A DNA stretch of 64,000 bases from JAMHWF01 sp964371405 (GTDB taxonomy: Bacteria > Pseudomonadota > Gammaproteobacteria > Burkholderiales > Burkholderiaceae_C), in assembly GCA_964371405.1 (NCBI GenBank), contig CAYJLV010000001.1, positions 248,001 through 312,000 on the forward strand, given 5' to 3'. Made by a program: the position numbers and the translations under genes. Under the pieces are notes generated by a model. The model was not told where the DNA came from. It worked only from the letters and a program-made list of their open reading frames with translations, and did no database searches. Below, one piece after another: positions 25,761 through 34,191 of the stretch; position 1 is the first letter of the stretch, and every line of letters begins with the position of its first letter.

Positions 25761-27578
25761 ATGGAAAAGAAGCAAACCTGGACTGTCGTCTACTGGGTCA
25801 TCGCCCTGATGCTGCTGGTGACGCTGCAGGACGTGTGGGAGTCGGCGACGCAGGTCGAGGTCGTGCCGTACAGCGAGTTCGAGAAGGCCATCGAGGAGGG
25901 CCGCATCGCCAAGGTCACCATCTCCGATCAGCGCATCACCGGACAGCTGAAGTCACCCGAGGGCCGCAAGACGACGCTGGTGGCCAACCGCGTCGAGCCG
26001 GCACTGGCCGAGCGACTGGGGCGCTGGGAAGTTCCATACACGCGCGTCGTGCAGAGCACGCTGCTGCGCGACCTGATGTCGTGGGTCTTGCCCGCGCTCG
26101 TGTTCTTCGGCCTGTGGATCTTCCTGATGCGCCGCTTCGCCGACAAGCAGGGCATGGGCGGCTTCATGTCCATCGGCAAGAGCAAGGCCAAGGTATACAT
26201 CCAGACCGACACCGGCGTGACCTTCGCCGACGTGGCCGGCGTCGACGAGGCGCGGCAGGAACTCGAGGAGGTGGTCGACTTCCTGCGCCATCCGCAGGAG
26301 TATGGGCGGTTGGGTGCGCACATACCCAAGGGCGTGCTGCTGGTCGGCCCGCCGGGCACCGGCAAGACGCTGCTCGCCAAGGCCGTGGCCGGAGAGGCGA
26401 AGGTGCCGTTTTTCTCGATCTCGGGCAGCGAGTTCGTCGAGATGTTCGTCGGCGTCGGCGCGGCGCGCGTGCGCGACCTGTTCGAGCAGGCGCGCGCCAA
26501 GGCGCCGGCGATCATCTTCATCGACGAACTCGACGCACTGGGCCGTGCGCGAGGCGCCTTCCCCGGCCTGGGCGGGCACGACGAGAAGGAGCAGACGCTC
26601 AACCAGCTGCTGGTGGAGATGGACGGCTTCGACGCCTCGGTCGGCCTGATCATCCTCGCGGCGACCAACCGGCCCGAGATCCTCGACCCCGCGTTGCTGC
26701 GCGCAGGGCGCTTCGATCGGCAGGTGCTGGTCGACCGGCCCGACAAGAAGGGCCGCCTGGACATCCTGCGCGTGCACGTGCGCAAGGTGACACTGGACCC
26801 TGCGCTGCACCTGGACGAGGTGGCCGCGCTGACGCCGGGTTTCACCGGTGCGGACCTCGCCAACCTCGTCAACGAGGCGACGCTCGCCGCTACGCGGCGC
26901 AAGGCTGACCAGGTGACGCTGGCGGACTTCACCGTCGCGGTCGAACGCATCGTCGCCGGCCTCGAACGCCGCAACCGCGTGCTCAACCCCGAGGAGCGCA
27001 GGACCGTGGCCTATCACGAAATGGGCCACGTGCTGGTCGCGCTGGCGCTGCCGGGCGGCGACGCGGTGCACAAGGTGTCGATCATCCCGCGCGGCATCGG
27101 CGCGCTCGGCTACACGATCCAGCGTCCGACCGAGGACCGCTACCTGATGACGCGCAGGGAACTGGAACGCAAGATCGCCGTGCTGCTGGGCGGGCGCGCC
27201 GCCGAGAAGCTGGTGTTCGGCGAGTTGTCCACCGGCGCGGCCGACGACCTGGCCAAGGCCAGCGACATCGCGCGCGACATGGTCAGCCGCTACGGCATGG
27301 ACGAGGGCCTGGGCTATGTCGCGCTCGAGGTGCAGCGTTCGTCGATGCTGGACCTGCCGGCCGCTTTGGGGCAGGGCGGGCCGGCGTTGTCCGAGCAGAC
27401 GCTCCAGCGCATCGACGAGGCGATCCGCGCCATCGTCATGGGCGCTTTCGAGCGCGCCACGGCCATCCTCGACAGCAATCGCGAGGTGCTCGAGCGTGGC
27501 GCACAGGCGCTGCTCGCACAGGAGACGCTGGACGAGCCGGCGATCCGCGGCCTCACCGCCGACCTGCGGCACGCCTAG
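25761..27578 (+). CDS. ftsH: FtsH-family membrane AAA+ protease (accessory copy)
   Basis: A 605-residue protein. Two transmembrane helices (about 8-24 and 108-127) flank a short periplasmic domain. The AAA+ module has GPPGTGKT near 196, IIFIDELDALG and the second region of homology ATNRPEILDPALLRAGRFDR. The protease carries the zinc motif HEMGH near 419. FtsH degrades unassembled or damaged membrane proteins. Housekeeping ftsH normally follows rlmE/rrmJ. This copy is next to a Kef antiporter and Usp genes, so it is probably a stress-specific extra copy. Kef follows after 18 bases. Confidence 0.93.
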   Translation: MEKKQTWTVVYWVIALMLLVTLQDVWESATQVEVVPYSEFEKAIEEGRIAKVTISDQRITGQLKSPEGRKTTLVANRVEPALAERLGRWEVPYTRVVQSTLLRDLMSWVLPALVFFGLWIFLMRRFADKQGMGGFMSIGKSKAKVYIQTDTGVTFADVAGVDEARQELEEVVDFLRHPQEYGRLGAHIPKGVLLVGPPGTGKTLLAKAVAGEAKVPFFSISGSEFVEMFVGVGAARVRDLFEQARAKAPAIIFIDELDALGRARGAFPGLGGHDEKEQTLNQLLVEMDGFDASVGLIILAATNRPEILDPALLRAGRFDRQVLVDRPDKKGRLDILRVHVRKVTLDPALHLDEVAALTPGFTGADLANLVNEATLAATRRKADQVTLADFTVAVERIVAGLERRNRVLNPEERRTVAYHEMGHVLVALALPGGDAVHKVSIIPRGIGALGYTIQRPTEDRYLMTRRELERKIAVLLGGRAAEKLVFGELSTGAADDLAKASDIARDMVSRYGMDEGLGYVALEVQRSSMLDLPAALGQGGPALSEQTLQRIDEAIRAIVMGAFERATAILDSNREVLERGAQALLAQETLDEPAIRGLTADLRHA

Positions 27579-27596
27579 CCCCGCCGTCGAGCCCCC

Positions 27597-29333
27597 ATGG
27601 CGCACCTGACGCAGATCCTGCTGCTGCTGGCCGTGGCGTTGGCGGTGGTGCTGGCCTGCCAGCGGCTGCAGGTGCCCTCGGCCCTGGGCTATCTGCTGGT
27701 CGGCGTGATCCTCGGGCCGCACACCGCCGGGCCCACGGTGCAGGTGCCGGAGTTCACCGCCCTGGCCGAGTTCGGCGTCGTCTTCCTGCTGTTCACGATC
27801 GGGCTGAACTTCTCTCTGCCGCAGTTGCAGGCGTTGCGCCACCAGGTGCTCGGCCTTGGCACGGGACAGGTCGCCTTCACCACCGCGGCGGTGGGACTGG
27901 CAGGCTGGCTCGCCGGCCTGCCCGCAGCGGCCGCCTTCGTGCTCGGCGCCGTGTTCGCGCAGTCCTCGACGACCATCATCGCCAGCCTGCTGAAGGAGCG
28001 CGGCGAGGACAACGCGCCGCACGGCCGCCTGGGGCTGGCGATGTCGGTGTTCCAGGACGTCACTGCAGTGCCCTTCCTCGTCGTCATTCCGGTACTGGGC
28101 GCTGCCGCCGCGGCCGACGTACTGGCCGGTGCGCTGGCTTGGGCATTGGCCAAGGCACTGCTGGCGTTTGCGTTGGTGTTCGTCGTCGGCCGGCTGCTGT
28201 TGCGTCGGCTGATCCACCACGTGGCCGAACGCCGCTCGGCGGAGATGTTCACGCTGACCGTGCTGCTGATCGCGCTGCTGGCGGCCTGGGCCACGCATGG
28301 GCTGGGACTGTCGCTGGCCTTCGGCGGTTTCCTGGCCGGCATGATTCTCGGGGAGACCGAGTTCCGCCACCAGGTGGAGGCCTCGATGCGGCCTTTCCGC
28401 GACGTGCTGCTGGGCTTGTTCTTCGTCGGCATCGGCATGCTCTTCGATCCGGCCGCCGTGTGGCCCGTGTTGCACTGGGCATTGCTCGGGGCGGCGGTGA
28501 TCCTGGCGAGCAAGCTGCTGATCGTCGCCGCGATGGTGCGCCGTGCGGGCCTGCCGCTGACGCAGGCTTGGCGCACCGCGCTGCTGCTGGCCGTTGGTGG
28601 CGAGTTCGGTCTCGCGCTGGTGGCCATCGCGCTCGACGCGCGGGTGGTCGACGTGCGCTTGGGGCAGATCGCCATCAGCGCGGTGCTGCTGTCGATGGTC
28701 GTCGGCGCGGTGTTGATCCGCTTCAACGGCGCGATCGCTGCGCGGCTCACGGGAACCGCAGTGCCGCGGCACGGGTTGCCCGGCGCAGACGAGTTGCCGG
28801 CCAACGAAGGCGGGCCTGGGCCGGTGGTGATCGGCGGCTACGGGCGGGTCGGTCACACCGTCGCCGTGCTGCTGCACTCGCGAGGCATTCCCTTCGTCGC
28901 TTTCGACACCGATCCCAGGCGTGTCTCGCAGGGGCGCGCCGACGGGCACGCCGTGTCGTACGGCGACATTGCTGACCCCGAACTGCACGGGGCCATTCGC
29001 GTCGACCGCGCGGCGCTGGTCCTGCTGGCGGTCGACGACGCGGGCACGGCGCTCAAGGCCGTTACGCTGCTGCGCAGCGCTTGCCCGCAGGTGCCGGTGA
29101 TCGCCCGGGCGCGCAACCTCGACGACAGCACGGCGCTGATTCAGGCGGGCGCGGCGCATGCGTATCCCGAGGCGATCGAGGCCAGCCTGCGATTGGGCGC
29201 CACCGCGCTGCAGATGCTCCACGTGCCCGTTGAAGAGGTCGAGCAGCTGGTCCAGTCGGTGCGGGACTGGGACTACCGCCCGGTCGTCGATGCGGGGCAC
29301 GATGCCGACGCCGGGCCGCCGGCTGCGCGCTGA
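27597..29333 (+). CDS. Kef-type K+/H+ (CPA2) antiporter with RCK domain
   Basis: A 578-residue protein. About 12 transmembrane helices form the CPA2 exchanger fold (QSSTTIIASLLKERG, then VFQDVTAVPFLVV). They are followed by a cytoplasmic TrkA-N/RCK domain beginning VVIGGYGRVGHTVAVLL (about 410), which binds a nucleotide and gates transport. KefB/KefC relatives export K+ in exchange for protons to acidify the cytoplasm during electrophile stress. It lies 18 bases after ftsH, and a Usp and an SLC13 permease follow in the same direction. Confidence 0.9.
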   Translation: MAHLTQILLLLAVALAVVLACQRLQVPSALGYLLVGVILGPHTAGPTVQVPEFTALAEFGVVFLLFTIGLNFSLPQLQALRHQVLGLGTGQVAFTTAAVGLAGWLAGLPAAAAFVLGAVFAQSSTTIIASLLKERGEDNAPHGRLGLAMSVFQDVTAVPFLVVIPVLGAAAAADVLAGALAWALAKALLAFALVFVVGRLLLRRLIHHVAERRSAEMFTLTVLLIALLAAWATHGLGLSLAFGGFLAGMILGETEFRHQVEASMRPFRDVLLGLFFVGIGMLFDPAAVWPVLHWALLGAAVILASKLLIVAAMVRRAGLPLTQAWRTALLLAVGGEFGLALVAIALDARVVDVRLGQIAISAVLLSMVVGAVLIRFNGAIAARLTGTAVPRHGLPGADELPANEGGPGPVVIGGYGRVGHTVAVLLHSRGIPFVAFDTDPRRVSQGRADGHAVSYGDIADPELHGAIRVDRAALVLLAVDDAGTALKAVTLLRSACPQVPVIARARNLDDSTALIQAGAAHAYPEAIEASLRLGATALQMLHVPVEEVEQLVQSVRDWDYRPVVDAGHDADAGPPAAR

Positions 29334-29393
29334 CGCCAGACAAGGCAGCCACCCCCGTCAACGCTATGCTGGCTTGCTGCAGGAGAGTGCCCC

Positions 29394-30287
29394 ATGAACA
29401 GCCTGACCCACATCCTCGCTCCGACTGACTTCTCCGGCCCGTCACGGCATGCCGTCGAGCGCGCGGCGCGCTTGGCGCGCGAGCACGGCGCGCATCTGCA
29501 CCTGCTGCACGTGGTGCATGCCGGTGCGCTCGAGCGCCTGCGCGTGCTGCTGGGCGCCGACACGGCGGTGGAGCCCGAATTGATTCTCGATGCCAACCGC
29601 CAGCTCGAGGCACTCGCGGCCGACATCGGCGGCGAGCACGGTCCCGGCGTCCAGACGAGTCTGCGCAATGGATCGGTGCTCACCGAGGTCGATGCGCAGG
29701 CCGACGCGATCGAGGCAGAGCTCGTGGTGCTCGGGGCGCGCGGCGCGGGGTTCGTGCGGCGCATCGCGTTGGGCACAACCGCCGAACGGCTGCTGCGCAC
29801 CACGCGCCGTCCACTGCTCGTCGTCAAGCAGAAGGCGCACGAAACGTACCGGCGGGTGCTCGTGCCAGTAGACTTTTCCGCCTCGTCGGCGGCCGCGATC
29901 GCGCTGGCGCGTCGCGTCGCGCCCGGTGCGTTTCTCACGCTGCTGCACGCCTACGAGGTGCCGTTCGAGAGCCGCATGCACCTGGCCGGCGTCGACACGA
30001 AGAGCATCGAACGCTACCGGGCCCAGGCGCGGCAGCTCGCCCACCAGCGCCTGCACGAAGCGGCGGCTGCCGCTGGGCTGCGTCCTGGCCAGTGGCAGCC
30101 GTGTCTGGTCATGCAGGACCCATCGCTCGCCGTTGTCGAACAGGAGCAGGAGGCCGACTGCGATTTGATCGTCATTGGCAAGCACGGCGCCGGCATGGTC
30201 GAGGACTTCCTGCTCGGTAGCGTGACCAAACACGTGCTCGCGGAGTCGGCCGGCGACGTGATGGTGTCGACCACGCACGCGGCGTGA
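29394..30287 (+). CDS. Tandem-domain universal stress protein
   Basis: A 297-residue protein with two complete Usp domains. Both carry the ATP-binding pattern: GARGAGFVRRIALGTT near 118 and GKHGAGMVEDFLLGS near 263. AGGAG precedes the ATG. It follows kef by 60 bases, and its stop overlaps the start of the SLC13 gene (GTGA). It is probably part of the ftsH-kef-usp-SLC13 operon. A GTCAA half-site at 29357 lacks a proper left half. Confidence 0.9.
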   Translation: MNSLTHILAPTDFSGPSRHAVERAARLAREHGAHLHLLHVVHAGALERLRVLLGADTAVEPELILDANRQLEALAADIGGEHGPGVQTSLRNGSVLTEVDAQADAIEAELVVLGARGAGFVRRIALGTTAERLLRTTRRPLLVVKQKAHETYRRVLVPVDFSASSAAAIALARRVAPGAFLTLLHAYEVPFESRMHLAGVDTKSIERYRAQARQLAHQRLHEAAAAAGLRPGQWQPCLVMQDPSLAVVEQEQEADCDLIVIGKHGAGMVEDFLLGSVTKHVLAESAGDVMVSTTHAA

Positions 30288-31651
30288 CGGCGCTGCCGGG
30301 GCCGGCGCTGCGCGCGCTGGCGTGCGTGTTGCTGGCCGCCGTCGTGTTTGCCGCCGTGCCGCCGCCCGACGGCCTGCGGACCGGTCTGGCCCTGTTTGTC
30401 CTGATCGGGTCGCTGTGGATGACGCAGGCGTTGCACCTGAGCGTCACCGCACTCCTGGTGCCGCTGCTGGCGGTGCCTGGCGGCGTGTTGAGCGTGCCGG
30501 CAGCGCTGGCGCCGTTCGCGCATCCCGTGATCTTCCTCTTCCTCGGCGGCTTCGCGCTGGCGGCGGCGTTGCAGCACCAGGGATTGGACCGCGCGCTGGC
30601 CCAGCACGTGCTGCGGCTGGCGCGGGGGCATCGGGGAGGGGCTGTGCTGCTGCTGTTCGGGCTGACGGCGCTGCTGTCGATGTGGATCAGCAATACCGCC
30701 ACGGCCGCGATGATGGTGCCTCTGGCGCTGGGCCTGTTGCGCGGGCCGGACGACCAAGGCGCGGCTGCGGTGCCCGCGATCGGGCCCCGCGAGCAGGCTT
30801 TCGTGCTGCTGGGCACGGCCTACGCCGCCAGCATCGGCGGCATCGGCACGCTGGTGGGCAGTCCGCCCAACGCGATCGCCGCCGCCGAGGCGGGCATCTC
30901 GTTCGCGCAATGGCTGCGCATCGGCCTGCCCGCGGTGGCGCTGCTGCTGCCGCTGATGATTGGCGCGCTGTACCTGGTGTTGCGACCACGCCTGGGCGGA
31001 CGGGTGGTCTCGGCGTGCGAGCCGCTCGTGTGGACACGCGGCCGGCGCGTGACGGTGGCCGTGTTCGCGCTCACCGCGGCCGGCTGGGTGTTCGCCGCGC
31101 CGCTGGCGCGCGTGCTCGGCATCGCTGCCGACATCGATAGCCTGGTGGCCATCGCCGCTGTCGCCGCGCTGGTGAGCCTTGGGGCGATCGACTGGCCGCA
31201 TCTCGAACGCCGGACGCACTGGGACGTGCTGCTGCTGTTCGGCGGCGGGCTGGCGCTCGGCCGGGTGATGGAAGCCAGCGGCGGCAGCCGCTTCCTGGCC
31301 GATGCCCTGGTGCAACAGTTGCACGGCGCGCCGCCCCTGCTGGTGCTGCTGGGCGTCGTTGCCTTCGTGGTCTTCCTGACCGAATTGGTCAGCAACACAG
31401 CCGTCGCGGCGCTGCTCGTGCCGGTGTTCATGGTGGTCGGCGACGCGCTCGGCCTGCCGGGGCCGGTGCTGGCGGGTGCGATCGCGGTGGCCGCTTCCTG
31501 CGCGTTCATGCTGCCGGTGGCCACGCCGCCGAACGCCATCGTCTACGGCACGGGACAGGTGCCGCAGGCCACGATGATGCGCTGCGGGCTGGTGCTGAAC
31601 CTGGTCTGCATCGGCGCCGTCGCGGCGGCTGCATTCCTGGCGTTCGGCTGA
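30284..31651 (+). CDS. SLC13/DASS-family anion permease
   Basis: A 455-residue inner-membrane transporter with about 11-12 helices. It carries both substrate/sodium SNT motifs of the divalent anion:Na+ symporter family (SNTATAAMM near 130 and SNTAVAALL near 371), the GTLVGSPPN loop and ATPPNAIVYGTG near the end. The family carries dicarboxylates, sulfate or phosphate; the substrate cannot be read from sequence. It starts at a GTG that overlaps the upstream Usp stop. Confidence 0.87.
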   Translation: MTALPGPALRALACVLLAAVVFAAVPPPDGLRTGLALFVLIGSLWMTQALHLSVTALLVPLLAVPGGVLSVPAALAPFAHPVIFLFLGGFALAAALQHQGLDRALAQHVLRLARGHRGGAVLLLFGLTALLSMWISNTATAAMMVPLALGLLRGPDDQGAAAVPAIGPREQAFVLLGTAYAASIGGIGTLVGSPPNAIAAAEAGISFAQWLRIGLPAVALLLPLMIGALYLVLRPRLGGRVVSACEPLVWTRGRRVTVAVFALTAAGWVFAAPLARVLGIAADIDSLVAIAAVAALVSLGAIDWPHLERRTHWDVLLLFGGGLALGRVMEASGGSRFLADALVQQLHGAPPLLVLLGVVAFVVFLTELVSNTAVAALLVPVFMVVGDALGLPGPVLAGAIAVAASCAFMLPVATPPNAIVYGTGQVPQATMMRCGLVLNLVCIGAVAAAAFLAFG

Positions 31652-31669
31652 CTCCGAGGGCTGGGCGGA

Positions 31670-32749
31670 TCACGAGGGCGGCGTCCGCCGCCGCAGCAGC
31701 ACCGCCACCAGCGTGATCACGGTCAGCGGCAGCACGAACCCGGTCATCGCCAGCGTGTAGGTGCGCAGCGCGTCGTGCTGTTGCGCGGCGAGGATCAGGT
31801 AGGCCACGTAGGCTGCGTAGTACAGCACGAAGATCGCGCCCTCCCAGCGGGCGATTTCGCGCCCGGTCAGGAACACCGGCACGCAGGCCAGTGCAACCGC
31901 CAGCATGACCCAGATGTCGAATGCCAGCAGCGACGGCGCCATCGGCAGGCCGTCGGCGCCGGCCGCCAGGCCGGAGAGCCCCACGCAGCCCAGGATGTTG
32001 AAGGTGTTGCTGCCCACCACGTTGCCCACCGCGATGTCGCGCTCGCCCTTGATCGCTGCGGTGATCGAGGTCGCCACCTCGGGCAGCGACGTGCCGGCGG
32101 CGACGATGGTCAGGCCAATGACCAGGTCGCTGACGCCCAGCGCTTTCGCGAACGTCACCGCGGCCTCTACCAGCCACTGCGATCCCAGCACCAATGCGCC
32201 GAGCCCGGCGACGACGAGGCCGATCTGCACCAGCGGCGAGCGGTCCCAGGTGGCCGCCGCTGCAGGGCCGAAGGACTCCGTGTACTCGTCCTGCGCGGCC
32301 TGTGTCTCGCGGCGCGACTGCACGACCAGAAAGGCGGTGTAGGCGAGCATCAGGCCGAGCAGCAGCACTCCGTCCAGCCAGGAGATGCGGCCGTCCAGCC
32401 CGAGCAGCAGCAGCAGCAGGGAGGCGCCGATCATGATCGGCACCTCCTGCCGGATGAGCTGGATGTTGACCACCAGCGGGGCAATCAGCGCGCTGGCGCC
32501 AAGGATGAACAGCACGTTGAGGACGTTGCTGCCGACCACGTTGCCGATCGCGACGTCGACGCGCCCGTCCAGCACCGCGCCCACCGAGACGGCCATTTCT
32601 GGCGCGCTGGTGCCGAAGGCGACCACTGTCAGACCCACCACCAGCGGCGAAATGCCGAACGACAGCGCCAGCTTCGAGGCGCCGCGGACCAACAGGCTGG
32701 CACCCGCGATCAGCATGAGCAGGCCACCCGCAAACATCAGGAGTTGCAT
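31670..32749 (-). CDS. CaCA-family Na+/Ca2+ (K+) exchanger, copy 1
   Basis: A 359-residue inner-membrane antiporter with two inverted alpha repeats: GTSAPEMAVSV with GNVVGSNVLN in the first, and GTSLPEVATSI with GNVVGSNTFNILG in the second. It is close in sequence to the gene at 62025, including the loop VVQSRRETQAA and the end REIARWEG. The start is set at 32749 where the first helix begins. A reading from 33949 runs on through the next gene and is not real. It converges on the SLC13 gene. Confidence 0.9.
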   Translation of the reverse strand: MQLLMFAGGLLMLIAGASLLVRGASKLALSFGISPLVVGLTVVAFGTSAPEMAVSVGAVLDGRVDVAIGNVVGSNVLNVLFILGASALIAPLVVNIQLIRQEVPIMIGASLLLLLLGLDGRISWLDGVLLLGLMLAYTAFLVVQSRRETQAAQDEYTESFGPAAAATWDRSPLVQIGLVVAGLGALVLGSQWLVEAAVTFAKALGVSDLVIGLTIVAAGTSLPEVATSITAAIKGERDIAVGNVVGSNTFNILGCVGLSGLAAGADGLPMAPSLLAFDIWVMLAVALACVPVFLTGREIARWEGAIFVLYYAAYVAYLILAAQQHDALRTYTLAMTGFVLPLTVITLVAVLLRRRTPPS

Positions 32750-32802
32750 CCCTTGATCCCTGTCGATTGACGTTCTTGTGGGACTGGCGTGCCGACGTCG
32801 CG

Positions 32803-34191
32803 TCACGCTACTGTATCTGCGGCGTTCAGGCCGATGGCCGCCGCGATGCCGCGCGGCACGTTCACCAGTGCCAGCAGCAGCAGCCCGATGACGAAGAAGA
32901 TCCCGGTGGAGACGATGGCCAGCCGGTGGTTGCCACCTGTCAGCAGCGTCACCAGGCCGTAGGTCATCGGCCCCAGAATGGCCGAGACGCGGACCGCGAA
33001 GGTCCACAGCCCGTAGAACTCGGCGCGCCGCCGCTCGGGCGAGAAGGCGCCGGCCAGCGCGCGCCCGGCTGACTGGCTCGAGCCCATGCACAGCCCGGCG
33101 ATCACCGCGGCGACCCAGAACAGCCCCGGCCCGGTGGCCAGCGCGGCCAGCACCGTCATCACGATCCAGCCGACCAGCGTGACTGCCAGCGCCGGCCGGT
33201 GGCCGATGCGATCCTGCGCGTAGCCCCAGGCGAAAGCGCCGGCGGCGGCGGCGATGTTGACGAGGAAGATCAGCATCATCGTCTGCGTCTGCTCGAAGTG
33301 CAGCACCTGCTCGGCGTAGACCGCGGACAGCGCGACCACCACCGAGATGCCGGCCTGGTAGGCGACGGCGCAAGCCAGCAGCGCGCTGAAGTCGCGGAAT
33401 CGCCGCGCCTCGTGCCACGTGCGGTTCAGCCGCGCCAGCGACGCGCGCAATCCCGCCTCGCCGGCCGGCGCCGCTTGCGGCACAGCGCGCTCCTCGAGCA
33501 GCGCGAAGGTGGGCAGCGTGGCCAGCGCGAACACGCCGGCGGTGATCAGCATCGACACTGGCACGAAGTGCGACGCCGGCAGCCCCTGGCCCTGGGCCCA
33601 GATGACGTAGCCCAGGCTCAGCCCCAGGGTGAGCATGCCGCCGAAGTAGCCGAAGCTCCAGCCCCAGCCCGACACGCGCCCGAGGCTGTTTTCGCGCGCC
33701 AACTCGGGCAGGAAGGCCGCGATCAGCGACTCGCCATACGTGTAGAACACATTCGACAGCACGATGGCGACGACCGCCCAGGCGATGTTGCCCGGCCCGG
33801 CGCCGGCCAGCGCCGCGGTGGCTGCGACGGAGCCGAGAGTCGACACCGCCAGCAGGCGCTTCTTCGCCGCGCGCAGGTCGGCATATGCGCCGATCGCCGG
33901 CATCGTTGCCATCACGATCAGGCTCGACACGGCCAGTGCCGAGGTCCACGCCAATGTGGCCCAGCCGGCGCCGCCGGCGATGCCGCCAACGAAGTACGCG
34001 CTGAACACCGCAGTGAGCACGACGGTCGTGTAGCCGGAGTTGGCGAAGTCGTACATCGCCCAGCCGAAGACCTCGCGCTTGCGCACGCCCGGGTTCAAGG
34101 CATCTTGGGGAAAGAGGGGCAAGGGGAGGTCTCGCGTCGGGCCTGCTCGCTGCGGAAGGGTGCGCTCAGGGCGAATCGAGCACCGGCTCAC
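32803..34191 (-). CDS. MFS transporter, UMF1 (Atg22-like) family
   Basis: A 462-residue, 12-helix major facilitator. The opening WAMYDFANSGYTTVVLTAVFSAYF is characteristic of the UMF1 group, related to vacuolar effluxer Atg22 (amino-acid efflux in yeast); bacterial substrates are unknown. The end FSPERRRAEFYGLWTFAVRVSAILGP is also typical. The start at 34191 overlaps the end of the upstream ligase gene by 26 bases. The first 35 residues are poorly conserved in style, so the true start may be later. Confidence 0.82.
   Translation of the reverse strand: MSRCSIRPERTLPQRAGPTRDLPLPLFPQDALNPGVRKREVFGWAMYDFANSGYTTVVLTAVFSAYFVGGIAGGAGWATLAWTSALAVSSLIVMATMPAIGAYADLRAAKKRLLAVSTLGSVAATAALAGAGPGNIAWAVVAIVLSNVFYTYGESLIAAFLPELARENSLGRVSGWGWSFGYFGGMLTLGLSLGYVIWAQGQGLPASHFVPVSMLITAGVFALATLPTFALLEERAVPQAAPAGEAGLRASLARLNRTWHEARRFRDFSALLACAVAYQAGISVVVALSAVYAEQVLHFEQTQTMMLIFLVNIAAAAGAFAWGYAQDRIGHRPALAVTLVGWIVMTVLAALATGPGLFWVAAVIAGLCMGSSQSAGRALAGAFSPERRRAEFYGLWTFAVRVSAILGPMTYGLVTLLTGGNHRLAIVSTGIFFVIGLLLLALVNVPRGIAAAIGLNAADTVA

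Noticed and set aside
25953..29300. A 1115-codon open frame opposite ftsH and kef
   Set aside because: Shadow frame rich in Gln/His/Arg; ftsH and kef have complete motifs on the other strand.
29348..29361. Another FNR-type box before the Usp at 29394
   Set aside because: Only the right half (GTCAA) is present; the left half reads GCCAC.
32803..33949. A 759-residue fusion of a transporter upstream part to the CaCA exchanger
   Set aside because: The upstream 400 codons are an out-of-frame shadow of the UMF1-family transporter; the exchanger has its own start at 32749.
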